33,982 nt of DNA from Firmicutes bacterium UBA5766 (GTDB taxonomy: Bacteria; Bacillota; Desulfotomaculia; Desulfotomaculales; Nap2-2B): positions 1 through 33,982 of the forward strand of contig DIEU01000004.1 of NCBI GenBank assembly GCA_002418775.1, read 5' to 3'. Position 1 is the first letter of the stretch; each line of letters opens with the position of its first letter. Shown here piece by piece: positions 8,007 through 15,539 of the stretch. Under the pieces are notes generated by a model. The model saw only the letters and a list, made by a program, of their open reading frames with translations, searched no databases and was not told the origin of the DNA. A program made the translations under genes and the position numbers.

Positions 8007-8882
8007 ATGATTATTGATTTTAGATATCATATTGCTTCCCTGGCAGCGGTTTTTTTAGCTCTGGGGCTGGGAATACTTGTTGGTGGGATTTTCTTAAAAA
8101 GTGATATTGTAGTCAGCAGACAGAAGGAGCTTACTGACCGGCTTGAAGTTCAAATAGAACAGCTGCGCAAAAAAAATGAAACGGTGGAAAACGAATTATC
8201 CTCGCTTAAGTTAAATTATAAAGCCCAGGGAGATTTTGAAAAACAGGTTCTGCCTCTTCTGGTCAAAGGGCGTCTTCAGGGATACAATTTGGCTATTATT
8301 GAAACCAACAACTACAGTTTTTCGAACAACATAATTGAGGCCGTCCAGCTTTCCGGCGCAGAGGTGTCGTCAGTAACCACTTTAATTGGGGATCCGAACG
8401 AACCGGCCAATAAAGAACTGCTTAAAGGGCAAAAGGGTTGGGAGAACTTGAACGAGAATCAGCTGGCCGTCCGTCTGGCCGGCGCCATTGTCGAAGGACT
8501 GCTTGGAGCCGGCGATCCTGAACAAGTTAATTCCCTTGTGAAAGCAGGGTTGTTAAAAGTATCCGGGGAATACGGAAAACCGTTAAACGGAGTTATTATT
8601 GCCGGCGGCAGCCAGGAGCACGAGATTGATAAAAACAGTTCGGTCGATCTTTCGATGATTGATCTGCTGCTGGCCAGGCAGATACCGGTTTACGGTGTTG
8701 AAGAAACTACGACTGCTTTTTCATATATGAAAGAGTATCAAAAAAAGAGAATCAGTACTGTGGACGATATTGATACCGTTTCCGGACAAACTGCTCTTGT
8801 TATGGCTATTGCAGGCCAGGCAGGCCATTATGGAATAAAGCCGACTGCGCAAAAGTTAGTTCCGGCGTTGAGCTTGGAGTAA
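8007..8882 (+). CDS. SteB/MctB-like membrane protein (copper transporter family name)
   Basis: A 291-residue protein with one N-terminal membrane helix (YHIASLAAVFLALGLGILVG, residues 7-26) followed by a coiled coil (about residues 40-75) and an extracytoplasmic globular domain. The opening MIIDFRYHIASL is the hallmark of the family annotated as MctB copper transporter in Mycobacterium and as SteB in Corynebacterium. Beside a SteA-like gene, the SteB role (partner at the division site) is the better guess. It starts 2 bases after the SteA stop, with GGGGA 7 bases before the ATG. Three bases separate it from the next gene. Confidence 0.82.
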   Translation: MIIDFRYHIASLAAVFLALGLGILVGGIFLKSDIVVSRQKELTDRLEVQIEQLRKKNETVENELSSLKLNYKAQGDFEKQVLPLLVKGRLQGYNLAIIETNNYSFSNNIIEAVQLSGAEVSSVTTLIGDPNEPANKELLKGQKGWENLNENQLAVRLAGAIVEGLLGAGDPEQVNSLVKAGLLKVSGEYGKPLNGVIIAGGSQEHEIDKNSSVDLSMIDLLLARQIPVYGVEETTTAFSYMKEYQKKRISTVDDIDTVSGQTALVMAIAGQAGHYGIKPTAQKLVPALSLE

Positions 8883-8885
8883 AGG

Positions 8886-9581
8886 ATGCCGTCAGTTAAA
8901 ACAATTGAGGTTTTAATCCCTGCTTACAATGAGGAAGAAAGGATTTCGGATACTGTCAGCGCAATCCTCGGTATGCCTGAAATTAATGGAGTTCTTGTAG
9001 TAGACGATGGTTCTATTGATGACACAGCAATAAAAGCACGCCTGGCCGGGGCCAAAGTTATTTCTTTGCCTGCCAATTCAGGAAAAGGCGAGGCATTAAA
9101 CCGCGGGGTTAAGGAACTGACAGCGGAAATCATCGTTTTTTTAGACGCTGACCTTGGTTCAAGCGCAGCCGAGGCAAAGCGTTTGATTGACCCTATATTA
9201 AGCGGTATTGCTGATATGACCATTGCCCGTTTTCCAAAAAGTAAGCGCAAAGGCGGCTTCGGTCTGGTAAAACGACTGGCCAGGGAAGGAATCAGGCGCC
9301 ATACGGGTTTGGTTATGGAATCTCCGCTATCCGGGCAGCGTGCAATGACACGGCATGTGGCGGAGAAAACGGCGCCTTTTGCAACGGGATTTGGTGTCGA
9401 GGTCAGTATGACGATTACTGCGGCAAGGCAGGGTTTCAGAATTCTCGAAGTTCCTGTGAACATGCGCCACAATGAAACAGGCCGGAATTGGAAAGGTTTT
9501 ATGCACCGCGGAAAGCAGTTCTGGCATGTAGTCCTGGTCCTGGCAGGCATCGGCCGGCGAAAAAGAGGCGCCGAATGTTAG
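8886..9581 (+). CDS. family 2 glycosyltransferase
   Basis: A 231-residue GT-A fold glycosyltransferase resembling dolichol-phosphate mannose synthase and related enzymes. Visible motifs are VLIPAYNEEERI at the N-terminus, VVDDGSIDDT (about residues 38-47, nucleotide binding) and FLDADLG (about 86-92, metal-binding DxD-like). No membrane helix is evident. It should transfer a sugar from a nucleotide donor, likely to a lipid carrier. Its gene overlaps the downstream phosphoglycosyl transferase by 7 bases and follows the SteB-like gene by 3, so it belongs to one operon. Donor and acceptor are unknown. Confidence 0.85.
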   Translation: MPSVKTIEVLIPAYNEEERISDTVSAILGMPEINGVLVVDDGSIDDTAIKARLAGAKVISLPANSGKGEALNRGVKELTAEIIVFLDADLGSSAAEAKRLIDPILSGIADMTIARFPKSKRKGGFGLVKRLAREGIRRHTGLVMESPLSGQRAMTRHVAEKTAPFATGFGVEVSMTITAARQGFRILEVPVNMRHNETGRNWKGFMHRGKQFWHVVLVLAGIGRRKRGAEC

Positions 9582-10411
9582 CGGTCTCCTTATATTGGGC
9601 ATATTTGGCCTCGTTTTTAACCGGCGCTGTATTTACCTGTTTGCTTTTGCCAGTATTGCTGAAAATGATTTGCAATGCAGGTTTTTTAAGGCCGAATTAT
9701 TCGGGTAAGAGCATTCCCGCCGCTGCGGGATTAATTTTTTTTATGATCAGCCCGTTTGTTGCTTTTATGTACCTGTTATTGTTTAATAACACTGAGGACG
9801 CGCTGCTCTTTTTTATAATGGTGACTTCTTTCGCCTTCCTTGGTTTTATTGACGATATCTGGGGGTCCAGAGATGTGGGCGGCCTGGCAGGGCATTTTAA
9901 GGTTCTGCTTTTTAAAAAAGAGCTTAATACCGGCGCCTTGAAAGCCCTGGGAGGCGCTGTAGTTTCACTGCTGGCGGCCCTGACGTTCGATTTTTCATGG
10001 TGGGCGTTTATTTACGCTCTGGTTATTGCGATGTCCGCCAACTCAATCAACCTTTTAGATTTAAGACCGGGCAGGGCGGGCAAGGGATTTATCCTGATCG
10101 CTGCTTTTTTGCTTGCGCTGGGCTGGAAGCAGGACAACCTGTTTTTTTTGATTGCCCTGTTTGGCGGCCTGATTGTCTATTTAAAGACCGATCTCAAAGC
10201 AGAAGCGATGTTGGGTGATTCGGGATCTAACTCCCTGGGAGCGGTGCTGGGGATAACCGCAATGTGGGTACTGGACAAACCCGTCCTGCTGGGTTATTTG
10301 CTTGTCCTGGCGGTGTTTCATCTTTTATCTGAAAGGTATTCAGTAACAAAAATAATTTCAGGCAGCCGTTTGCTAAATTACCTTGACCGATTGGGGCGTT
10401 GCGACAGGTGA
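9575..10411 (+). CDS. MraY/WecA-like phospho-sugar transferase (GT4 family)
   Basis: A roughly 278-residue polytopic membrane protein of the MraY/WecA superfamily, which links a sugar-1-phosphate from a UDP-sugar to undecaprenyl phosphate. The DD pair is visible in FLGFIDDIWGS. The usual NxxNxxDGxDGL motif is replaced by NSINLLDLRPGRAGK, and AEAMLGDSGSNSLGA follows. Those changes put it in a divergent subgroup, not MraY itself. The start is ATG 9575 inside the end of the glycosyltransferase gene; the frame is open further upstream to 9488 but lacks a good start there. It ends by GTGA overlap with the next gene. Confidence 0.8.
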   Translation: MLAVSLYWAYLASFLTGAVFTCLLLPVLLKMICNAGFLRPNYSGKSIPAAAGLIFFMISPFVAFMYLLLFNNTEDALLFFIMVTSFAFLGFIDDIWGSRDVGGLAGHFKVLLFKKELNTGALKALGGAVVSLLAALTFDFSWWAFIYALVIAMSANSINLLDLRPGRAGKGFILIAAFLLALGWKQDNLFFLIALFGGLIVYLKTDLKAEAMLGDSGSNSLGAVLGITAMWVLDKPVLLGYLLVLAVFHLLSERYSVTKIISGSRLLNYLDRLGRCDR

Positions 10412-11502
10412 TCCGGATACGTTCGGGCACAGTAAAGAGTATTCTTCGGGTAAGGCCGGGAATTTGTGAATTGACAGTTGAAGTTGAAGGAAGGCTGGAG
10501 CGGGCGGTCAACTATCAGGACCTGACCGGACCGGTTCAGCCCGGAGATATGGTTGTTTTAAATACAACGGCGGTTTCTAAAGGGCTGGGTACGGGCGGAA
10601 CCCACTTTGTCATGGCTGTTTCCGGCTGCGCCAATAAAGATGCCGCCGGGGCAGGCCATATCATGAAAGTCCGTTACACTCCCTCCCAGGTAAAAGTTTT
10701 ATCAATAGAGGAAAAAGAACATCCCCTGAATTATCTTTTTAGAAAAACGGCGTCACTTGGCGGAACGCCCGTAATTATCTGCTCTCTGCACAGCATGCTC
10801 GGGCCGATAGCGGCTGTAATCGCCAGACTTTGCGGGGACAGAGTTAAGCTTGTCTATATGATGACTGACGGGGCTTCCCTGCCTATCGCCTTCAGCCGCC
10901 AGGTAACTGATCTTAAAGAAAAAGGCCTGCTGGCCTTCACTGTTACATGCGGGCATGCTTTCGGGGGAGATATTGAGGCTGTAAATATATACAGCGGCCT
11001 GCTGGCGGCAAAAGCGGCCGGAGCGGACATAATCATTGCTTCGATGGGACCCGGCATAGTGGGGACTGACTCCGAGTTCGGCCATACCGGACTTGAACAG
11101 GGGGAACTGGTTAATGCGGCGGGAGTGCTGGGCGGCCGTGCTGTGGCGGCGCCGCGGGTCAGTTTTGCGGATCCGAGGGAAAGACACAGGGGTTTGAGCC
11201 ACCACACCCGGACAGCGCTGGGAAAAGTAGCGCTCGCCCCGTGCGTTGTTCCGTTTGCAGAAATTGAAGAAGAAAAGAAAGCGTATATAACCAGGCAGTT
11301 AATTGAGAGCGGCATTCAGGATATGCACAGGGTGGTTTTCCTGGACGCTTCTATAACAATGCGTGCAGTCGCAGATTTCGGGCTGGCCGTAAGCACTATG
11401 GGCCGCAGCCAGGAGAAGGACCCGGAGTTTTTTCTGACCGCCGGGGCCGCCGGTGTATATGCGGCTTCCTTAATAAACAATTCAGGAGGCGACGGCTTAT
11501 GA
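10408..11502 (+). CDS. DUF3866 family protein
   Basis: A 364-residue protein that I recognise as DUF3866, a family of unknown function found in Firmicutes and Actinobacteria. It begins with a small beta-rich segment (IRIRSGTVKSILRVRPG) and continues with a larger alpha/beta domain containing IICSLHSMLGPIAA, VYMMTDGASLPIAFS and MGPGIVGTDSEFGHTG. No signal peptide or membrane helix is seen. GTG 10408 is chosen because it overlaps the upstream stop as GTGA; a TTG at 10399 lies too close to the G-run. It overlaps the next gene by ATGA. Function and partners are unknown. Confidence 0.78.
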   Translation: MIRIRSGTVKSILRVRPGICELTVEVEGRLERAVNYQDLTGPVQPGDMVVLNTTAVSKGLGTGGTHFVMAVSGCANKDAAGAGHIMKVRYTPSQVKVLSIEEKEHPLNYLFRKTASLGGTPVIICSLHSMLGPIAAVIARLCGDRVKLVYMMTDGASLPIAFSRQVTDLKEKGLLAFTVTCGHAFGGDIEAVNIYSGLLAAKAAGADIIIASMGPGIVGTDSEFGHTGLEQGELVNAAGVLGGRAVAAPRVSFADPRERHRGLSHHTRTALGKVALAPCVVPFAEIEEEKKAYITRQLIESGIQDMHRVVFLDASITMRAVADFGLAVSTMGRSQEKDPEFFLTAGAAGVYAASLINNSGGDGL

Positions 11503-12164
11503 TTATAACCGCCGCGGCGGATGCAAGCGGTTCCGCAAGGGCCGCCGGTTTGGGACAGGTTGTGGTTATTGTGGACGTAATTGATATGTCCACGACGTTG
11601 GAGGCAATGCTTGACGAGGGGGCGCTGGCTGTTTTCGGCGCCGCTCCTGACACGGCACGGGCGCCCGTACCCTTGGATCCTGCCGGAGTCGGCCTTAAAG
11701 CGGGCAGACTGGCCTGTGCCTCAAATGCGGGAATAGTTTTGGTTGCGGAGCCGCGTGTAGGTTCTGACACCGAAAGGCTGTCCGGCCTTCAAAAGTTACT
11801 GGGAGGAATCAGGGAAAGCGGGGTTGCGGTTGAGGCGGCGCTGCCCAACCTGGGAGCAGAAACGGTAAAATTAGCAGAGATCAAAGGGCGCGTGGTTGTA
11901 GCCGCAACCAGCAGCGGCGGGGTGGCCTTTGACGCTGCTGTGGCTGCAGGGGCGCCTTCAGTTTTAACCGGCACAATTGCCCGCACAGCCAAAAAAAAAG
12001 GGACTTTTCCTGCTGCGGCTGCGGCCGAACGGGCCCTGAAAGCTGCACTGGAGTTTAAAACAGATATCGCCGTAATAGCTTCCAGCGGCAACTCGCTGGA
12101 GGATGTCCTCGCTGCGGGCTATATTTATAACTTGCTCCTTGGAATGACAAGAGATATAATCTAA
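11499..12164 (+). CDS. ComB-like protein (2-phosphosulfolactate phosphatase family resemblance)
   Basis: A 221-residue alanine-rich protein. VVIVDVIDMSTTLEAMLDEGA near the N-terminus and the spaced SSGGVAFDAA and SSGNSLEDVLAAGYIYNLL segments resemble the ComB family, 2-phosphosulfolactate phosphatase in coenzyme M synthesis. Other coenzyme M genes are absent from the window and parts of the family pattern look weak, so a different function is likely. It is the last gene of the overlapping run that begins with the SteA-like gene (ATGA overlap with DUF3866). A gap of 95 bases follows. Confidence 0.5.
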   Translation: MIITAAADASGSARAAGLGQVVVIVDVIDMSTTLEAMLDEGALAVFGAAPDTARAPVPLDPAGVGLKAGRLACASNAGIVLVAEPRVGSDTERLSGLQKLLGGIRESGVAVEAALPNLGAETVKLAEIKGRVVVAATSSGGVAFDAAVAAGAPSVLTGTIARTAKKKGTFPAAAAAERALKAALEFKTDIAVIASSGNSLEDVLAAGYIYNLLLGMTRDII

Positions 12165-12259
12165 TTTAAGAACATAAATAGTCTAAATGTTTTTCCAATT
12201 CACAATAGGGCAAAATAATAATTATATCCTGAAAAATATTAAGAAAGAAGGTATAGAGA

Positions 12260-12535
12260 ATGAGCATCATGATAAGATTTCCAGCATCAATGGGAAGCTT
12301 TACACAGAACAATAAAACAGTTGAATGTGAAGCTGAAAGCGTATCGGACTGCCTGCAGAAACTGGATGATCTTTTCCCGGGTTTCAAGGAAAAACTGTGC
12401 GATGCGCAGGGCAAACCTCTGGACAGCTTTAACGTTTACGTCAACGGGGAAAATATTGCCTATCTTCAGGGTATCGAAACCAAATTGAACAATGGCGATG
12501 AAATGGCTATTATACCCGCAGCTGCGGCAGGTTAA
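12260..12535 (+). CDS. MoaD/ThiS-like small beta-grasp protein, unusual C-terminus
   Basis: A 91-residue ubiquitin-fold protein of the MoaD/ThiS sulfur-carrier type. Members are adenylated and thiocarboxylated on a C-terminal GlyGly by a ThiF/MoeB-like enzyme, and such an enzyme is encoded two genes downstream. MIRFPASM, FNVYVNGENI and NNGDEMAIIPA match the fold pattern. The protein ends AAAAG, with a single terminal glycine instead of GG, and the base sequence leaves no doubt about that (GCA GGT TAA). It could be a variant carrier, a protein needing trimming, or an inactive copy. AGAAGG lies 9 bases before the ATG. Confidence 0.78.
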   Translation: MSIMIRFPASMGSFTQNNKTVECEAESVSDCLQKLDDLFPGFKEKLCDAQGKPLDSFNVYVNGENIAYLQGIETKLNNGDEMAIIPAAAAG

Positions 12536-12575
12536 AAACATTATTAAAAATTTTTCAGGAAAAGGGTGGTGTTTG

Positions 12576-13100
12576 ATGGTTATTGACAAACCTGATTCCC
12601 ATTTTATTTTTGTTTTTCATTCCAATCACGTAAGTGGACGGTACAATTATATAAATTACGAGGGTAAAGATCTGACAAACAAGGAATACCTGGAACACTG
12701 GGGAAAATTTGTTTCATTTGGGAGCCCGAAAGAAATTGACGCCCTGGCGAGGGCGCTGGACACATACGTGGAACAGAAAATAATTCCTTGCATTAAGTAT
12801 GACCGCACACCGATTAAAAATCTGGGCCTTACAGAATGTGTGCTTTGCGTTTACTGCGACGACAGGCAGAGAGATGAAGTCTGGGCGATCTTAAAAGAGC
12901 ACGGCGTAATGATCAAAGCTTGGGTTTACGAAAGAGAAACCGTTGAAAAATGGTCGCCCGGCGGAGTGCTTCTCGAAAAGTGGATCGCCTCGCATAACTT
13001 GAGTGAGTTTCAAGCCGATCAGGTCAGGGAAGGGGCCCGTCAGAAGTTCGCTGAAATGTTCAAGTATCCGGAGCTGACTTTCAGGGGCATTGAACAATAG
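12576..13100 (+). CDS. uncharacterised 174-residue protein between MoaD-like and ThiF-like genes
   Basis: I do not recognise this protein. It begins MVIDKPDSHFIFVFHSNHV and contains a pair of spaced cysteines (ECVLCVYC, about residues 86-93) and an acidic/charged C-terminal half. It has no signal peptide or membrane helix. The start is ATG 12576, 6 bases after AAAGGGTGG; the open frame extends upstream into the MoaD-like gene but no start there is supported. It is 40 bases after the MoaD-like gene and 18 before the E1-like gene, so it likely shares their transcript. A role as substrate or partner of the sulfur-transfer pair is a guess. The cysteines could bind metal. Confidence 0.75.
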   Translation: MVIDKPDSHFIFVFHSNHVSGRYNYINYEGKDLTNKEYLEHWGKFVSFGSPKEIDALARALDTYVEQKIIPCIKYDRTPIKNLGLTECVLCVYCDDRQRDEVWAILKEHGVMIKAWVYERETVEKWSPGGVLLEKWIASHNLSEFQADQVREGARQKFAEMFKYPELTFRGIEQ

Positions 13101-13118
13101 CGTCAGGAGGGTACAGTT

Positions 13119-13874
13119 ATGCCGGAAGAAGGCCCAATCTTAAGCGAAGAAGAGTTACAAAGGTATAAACGACAGATTCTTTTGCCGGAGGTTGGTCTGG
13201 AAGGGCAAAAGAAAATTAAAGCGGCCGGGATCATGATCATGGGCGCCGGCGGGCTCGGCTGTCCGGCCGCTTATTATCTGGCTGCAGCCGGCGTTGGAGA
13301 AATGACTGTCGTGGATGACGATCAGCTGTCTATAAGCAACTTAAACCGTCAGATCCTGCATAATTCAGACAGGGTCGGAATGTATAAAGCAGAATCGGCA
13401 AAGATGACAATATCGTCTTTAAACCCTGAAGTTGAAGTGAAGATTTACTGTGAAAGGCTGACTTCTGAAAATGCAGTGGAAATGATCGGTGAAAGCGACT
13501 TGGTTGTGGACTGCACGGATAATTTTTCTACCCGGTTTGTCCTGAATGAGGCCTGCTTAAAAATGAAAATACCATTCTTTTACGGCGCGGTCTCAGGTAT
13601 GGAAGGTCAGGTAATGACATTTCTGCCCGGAGAAGGTCCCTGCTACCGCTGTCTTTACTCGGAAGAGCCCCTAAACATGGCCAAACCTGCGCCGGTTATC
13701 GGTGTTCTGCCCGGGGTTATTGGGCTGATTCAGGCTACGCAAGTACTGAAATATATTCTTGGACAGGGGGATTTGCTGATTGGCAGACTTCTAATTTATA
13801 ACGCCATGGCCATGGAATTACACAGCCTGCCCATTAAAAGAAGCCCCCGCTGCCCTGCCTGCGGCAGCAACTAA
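13119..13874 (+). CDS. ThiF/MoeB/HesA-family E1-like adenylyltransferase
   Basis: A 251-residue member of the family that adenylates the C-terminus of ThiS or MoaD-type carriers with ATP. The nucleotide-binding GAGGLGCPAA lies at about residues 42-51. LLPEVGLEGQKKI, NLNRQILH and DCTDNFSTRF are conserved. Zinc is probably bound by two CxxC pairs, CYRC (about residues 174-177) and CPAC near the C-terminus. The family cannot be narrowed to ThiF or MoeB by eye. The likely partner is the MoaD-like gene at 12260. GGAGGG lies 8 bases before the ATG. The stop codon is shared with the first bases of a palindromic repeat. Confidence 0.9.
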   Translation: MPEEGPILSEEELQRYKRQILLPEVGLEGQKKIKAAGIMIMGAGGLGCPAAYYLAAAGVGEMTVVDDDQLSISNLNRQILHNSDRVGMYKAESAKMTISSLNPEVEVKIYCERLTSENAVEMIGESDLVVDCTDNFSTRFVLNEACLKMKIPFFYGAVSGMEGQVMTFLPGEGPCYRCLYSEEPLNMAKPAPVIGVLPGVIGLIQATQVLKYILGQGDLLIGRLLIYNAMAMELHSLPIKRSPRCPACGSN

Positions 13875-13901
13875 ACACAAGGGGACGGTTCTCTTGTGTT
13901 T
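13873..13901. repeat. REP-like palindromic element, copy 2 (at the ThiF-like stop)
   Basis: AAACACAAG (13873-13881) and CTTGTGTTT (13893-13901) are perfect inverted repeats around a GC-rich core. It matches copy 1 (4046-4074) at 23 of 29 positions. The TAA of the ThiF-like gene (13872-13874) overlaps its first two bases. The hairpin may also act as a weak transcription stop. Confidence 0.65.
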
Positions 13902-13942
13902 GCTCCAGCAGAGCCTTAACTTTTGGCGGAGAAACATTTTTA

Positions 13943-14257
13943 TCACTGCGGCATTACATATCTTTTGACCAGATCCTGACCATTATTTTCCAGGATTTCG
14001 ATCATTCTTAGTGATGGACCTTGGGGAACGTTTCTTCCGCACTCCCAAGCCTCTACTGTTTTTTTTGATACTCCGACGATATTTGCAAACGCTAATTGAG
14101 TCAATTTCAATCCCGTGCGGATTTTCCTGATTTCCATTGGCGGGTACATGGGTAGAGGTAATATCTTTACTGTATGTGTTCTAACGCCTTTCAAATTACC
14201 TCTCTCATATTCAATAGCCTCATTAAGTCCTTTAATAATGCTATCGTATGCGCTCAT
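13943..14257 (-). CDS. HTH antitoxin of a HigBA/RelBE-type toxin-antitoxin pair
   Basis: A 104-residue protein with an XRE-type helix-turn-helix in its C-terminal half (IRTGLKLTQLAFANIVGVSKK then TVEAWECGRNVPQGPS). This is the arrangement seen in HigA-type antitoxins that follow their toxin gene. It should bind the toxin and repress the shared promoter. It starts 4 bases after the toxin stop, with AAAGGAAAG 7 bases before the ATG; that site overlaps the last toxin codons, implying coupled translation. Toxin-first order supports the HigBA class. Confidence 0.85.
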   Translation of the reverse strand: MSAYDSIIKGLNEAIEYERGNLKGVRTHTVKILPLPMYPPMEIRKIRTGLKLTQLAFANIVGVSKKTVEAWECGRNVPQGPSLRMIEILENNGQDLVKRYVMPQ

Positions 14258-14261
14258 ATTA

Positions 14262-14603
14262 TCACTTTCCTTTCAATTCCTGCTCCAAAATTTTTATTAA
14301 TTTCTTAATATTCGCCTTCTGTTTCTCATCTAAGTTTATTTTCTCGCTTTTTAGATAGGCGCCAATTAAATATGTCTTTTCATAATGAGCAAAATCAACA
14401 TATATTATCCTTGCGCTGTTTCTTTTTCCTTTTTCTTTTACACCCCATCGGAGCTTTCTTAGTCCGCCGGTACCTGGGGTAACATTACCACTCTCAGGGT
14501 ACAAACAAAGATAATTCTCCAGCTCTCTTAAATCTTCGTCGTTCATACCTATCTTATTCCAGCACTTTTCGAACTCCAGTAATAATACAAATTCTCTTAT
14601 CAT
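14262..14603 (-). CDS. RelE/HigB-family toxin (mRNA interferase)
   Basis: A 113-residue protein of the RelE/ParE superfamily, likely a ribosome-dependent mRNA endonuclease neutralised by the adjacent antitoxin. The GGLRKLRWGVKEKGKRNSAR segment followed by IIYVDFAHYEKTYLIGAYLK is characteristic. The start is ATG 14603 because AAAGGTG lies 6 bases upstream. An in-frame ATG at 14627 sits inside the operator with no ribosome site at a usable distance. The pair lies between a palindromic repeat and spoIIM and is likely accessory DNA. Confidence 0.85.
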   Translation of the reverse strand: MIREFVLLLEFEKCWNKIGMNDEDLRELENYLCLYPESGNVTPGTGGLRKLRWGVKEKGKRNSARIIYVDFAHYEKTYLIGAYLKSEKINLDEKQKANIKKLIKILEQELKGK

Positions 14604-14626
14604 CTGAGGCACCTTTAATGATATCA

Positions 14627-14669
14627 TACCCTACTGGATAGGATAATTATACTCCTATTTAATAGGGTA
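14627..14669 (-). promoter_or_regulatory. palindromic operator of the toxin-antitoxin operon
   Basis: Two 16-base half-sites, 14627-14642 (outer TACCCTA, inner ATAGG) and 14654-14669 (inner CCTAT, outer TAGGGTA), are inverted repeats of one another with an 11-base gap. They flank the -10 element: one fills the promoter spacer and the other covers the start region. This is the classic layout for antitoxin autorepression. Confidence 0.75.
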
Positions 14670-14675
14670 TTGCAA
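14646..14675 (-). promoter_or_regulatory. sigma-A promoter of the toxin-antitoxin operon
   Basis: On the minus strand TTGCAA (14675-14670) and a perfect TATAAT (14651-14646) are 18 bases apart. Transcription would start near 14640, about 37 bases before the toxin ATG. Confidence 0.75.
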
Positions 14676-14804
14676 TAAGGAATTTATAAATACAGGGGGA
14701 TGTTTTTACTTAAATATTTACAATTAGTAATTATAAATGGGGTTATAAAACTGATCCCTCCGCAATAAAGTGTCAGTGGACATGTTTTTGGGGAGGGAAC
14801 AAAA

Positions 14805-15446
14805 ATGTGGAAAGCCTGGACGGTCTTCTGGAGGAACTGCTGGAGACAGAACTGGCCGCAATATCTGCTGGTGCTGGCGGTTTTCCTGGCCGGCGCCGTG
14901 TTCGGGGTTTTTGGCGTCAACCACCTTTCTGTCGGGCAGTTTGAGGAACTCAGCAAACATGTCCAGGCATACGCAGCTCAGGCAGATCAGCTGTCAGCCA
15001 TACCTGCCGGCGCCGCAGGCGGCAAAATCTTTACCGATATCCTTGTCATAATCCTGCTGTATATTTTTGGCCTCTCCTTCGTTGGGATTCCTTTTATCCT
15101 GGTCCTGATCTTTATACGCGGCTTTATTCTCGGCTTTGCGATCTCTTTTTTAACCCAGAGCATGGCCGCTAACGGTCTTCTTTTAGCTGCCGTTTCCATT
15201 CTTCCGCAGAATCTTCTATACCTGCCCGCCCTTATTTTCGGCGGGACAGCCGCTTTATCCTTTGCCCTGCTTTCACTGCGGCGGTATACAAATTTCAGGA
15301 TAAAACTGCTCAGCTGCCTGGTCAGCTATACAGCGATCATGGCGGTTGTCCTGGCTGTCGCTGTTTGCGCCGGCCTTGTCGAGATTTACTTTACGCCCTG
15401 GCTGACCGGAGTCAGCTCCGGATTAATTGAAACGACTGTTTCGTAA
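14805..15446 (+). CDS. spoIIM: stage II sporulation protein M
   Basis: A 213-residue polytopic membrane protein of the SpoIIM family. In Bacillus, SpoIIM works with SpoIID and SpoIIP in septal peptidoglycan thinning and engulfment of the forespore. Visible features are an N-terminal amphipathic stretch with WPQYLLVLAVFLAGAVFGVF as the first helix, then helices around residues 80-110, 117-150 and 170-195. GIPFILVLIFIRGFILGFAI matches the conserved family core. GGGAGGG lies about 8 bases before the ATG. It stands alone between the toxin-antitoxin pair and a DUF362 gene. Confidence 0.9.
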   Translation: MWKAWTVFWRNCWRQNWPQYLLVLAVFLAGAVFGVFGVNHLSVGQFEELSKHVQAYAAQADQLSAIPAGAAGGKIFTDILVIILLYIFGLSFVGIPFILVLIFIRGFILGFAISFLTQSMAANGLLLAAVSILPQNLLYLPALIFGGTAALSFALLSLRRYTNFRIKLLSCLVSYTAIMAVVLAVAVCAGLVEIYFTPWLTGVSSGLIETTVS

Positions 15447-15539
15447 CAGAATATACTCTAACCGGCCTTTAATTAAAGGAAAACTTATCTGTTTGTAGAA
15501 ATAGCTATTAAACTAAAAAGACCGGGAGGATACGAAAAA

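Noticed and set aside
8924..9550. 208-codon frame antisense to the family 2 glycosyltransferase
   Set aside because: The plus-strand frame has clear GT-A motifs; the antisense product is rich in Arg, Pro and Ser as expected from a shadow frame.
10753..11315. Overlapping 150- and 153-codon antisense frames within DUF3866
   Set aside because: Mutually overlapping shadows of a well-supported gene in a tight operon.
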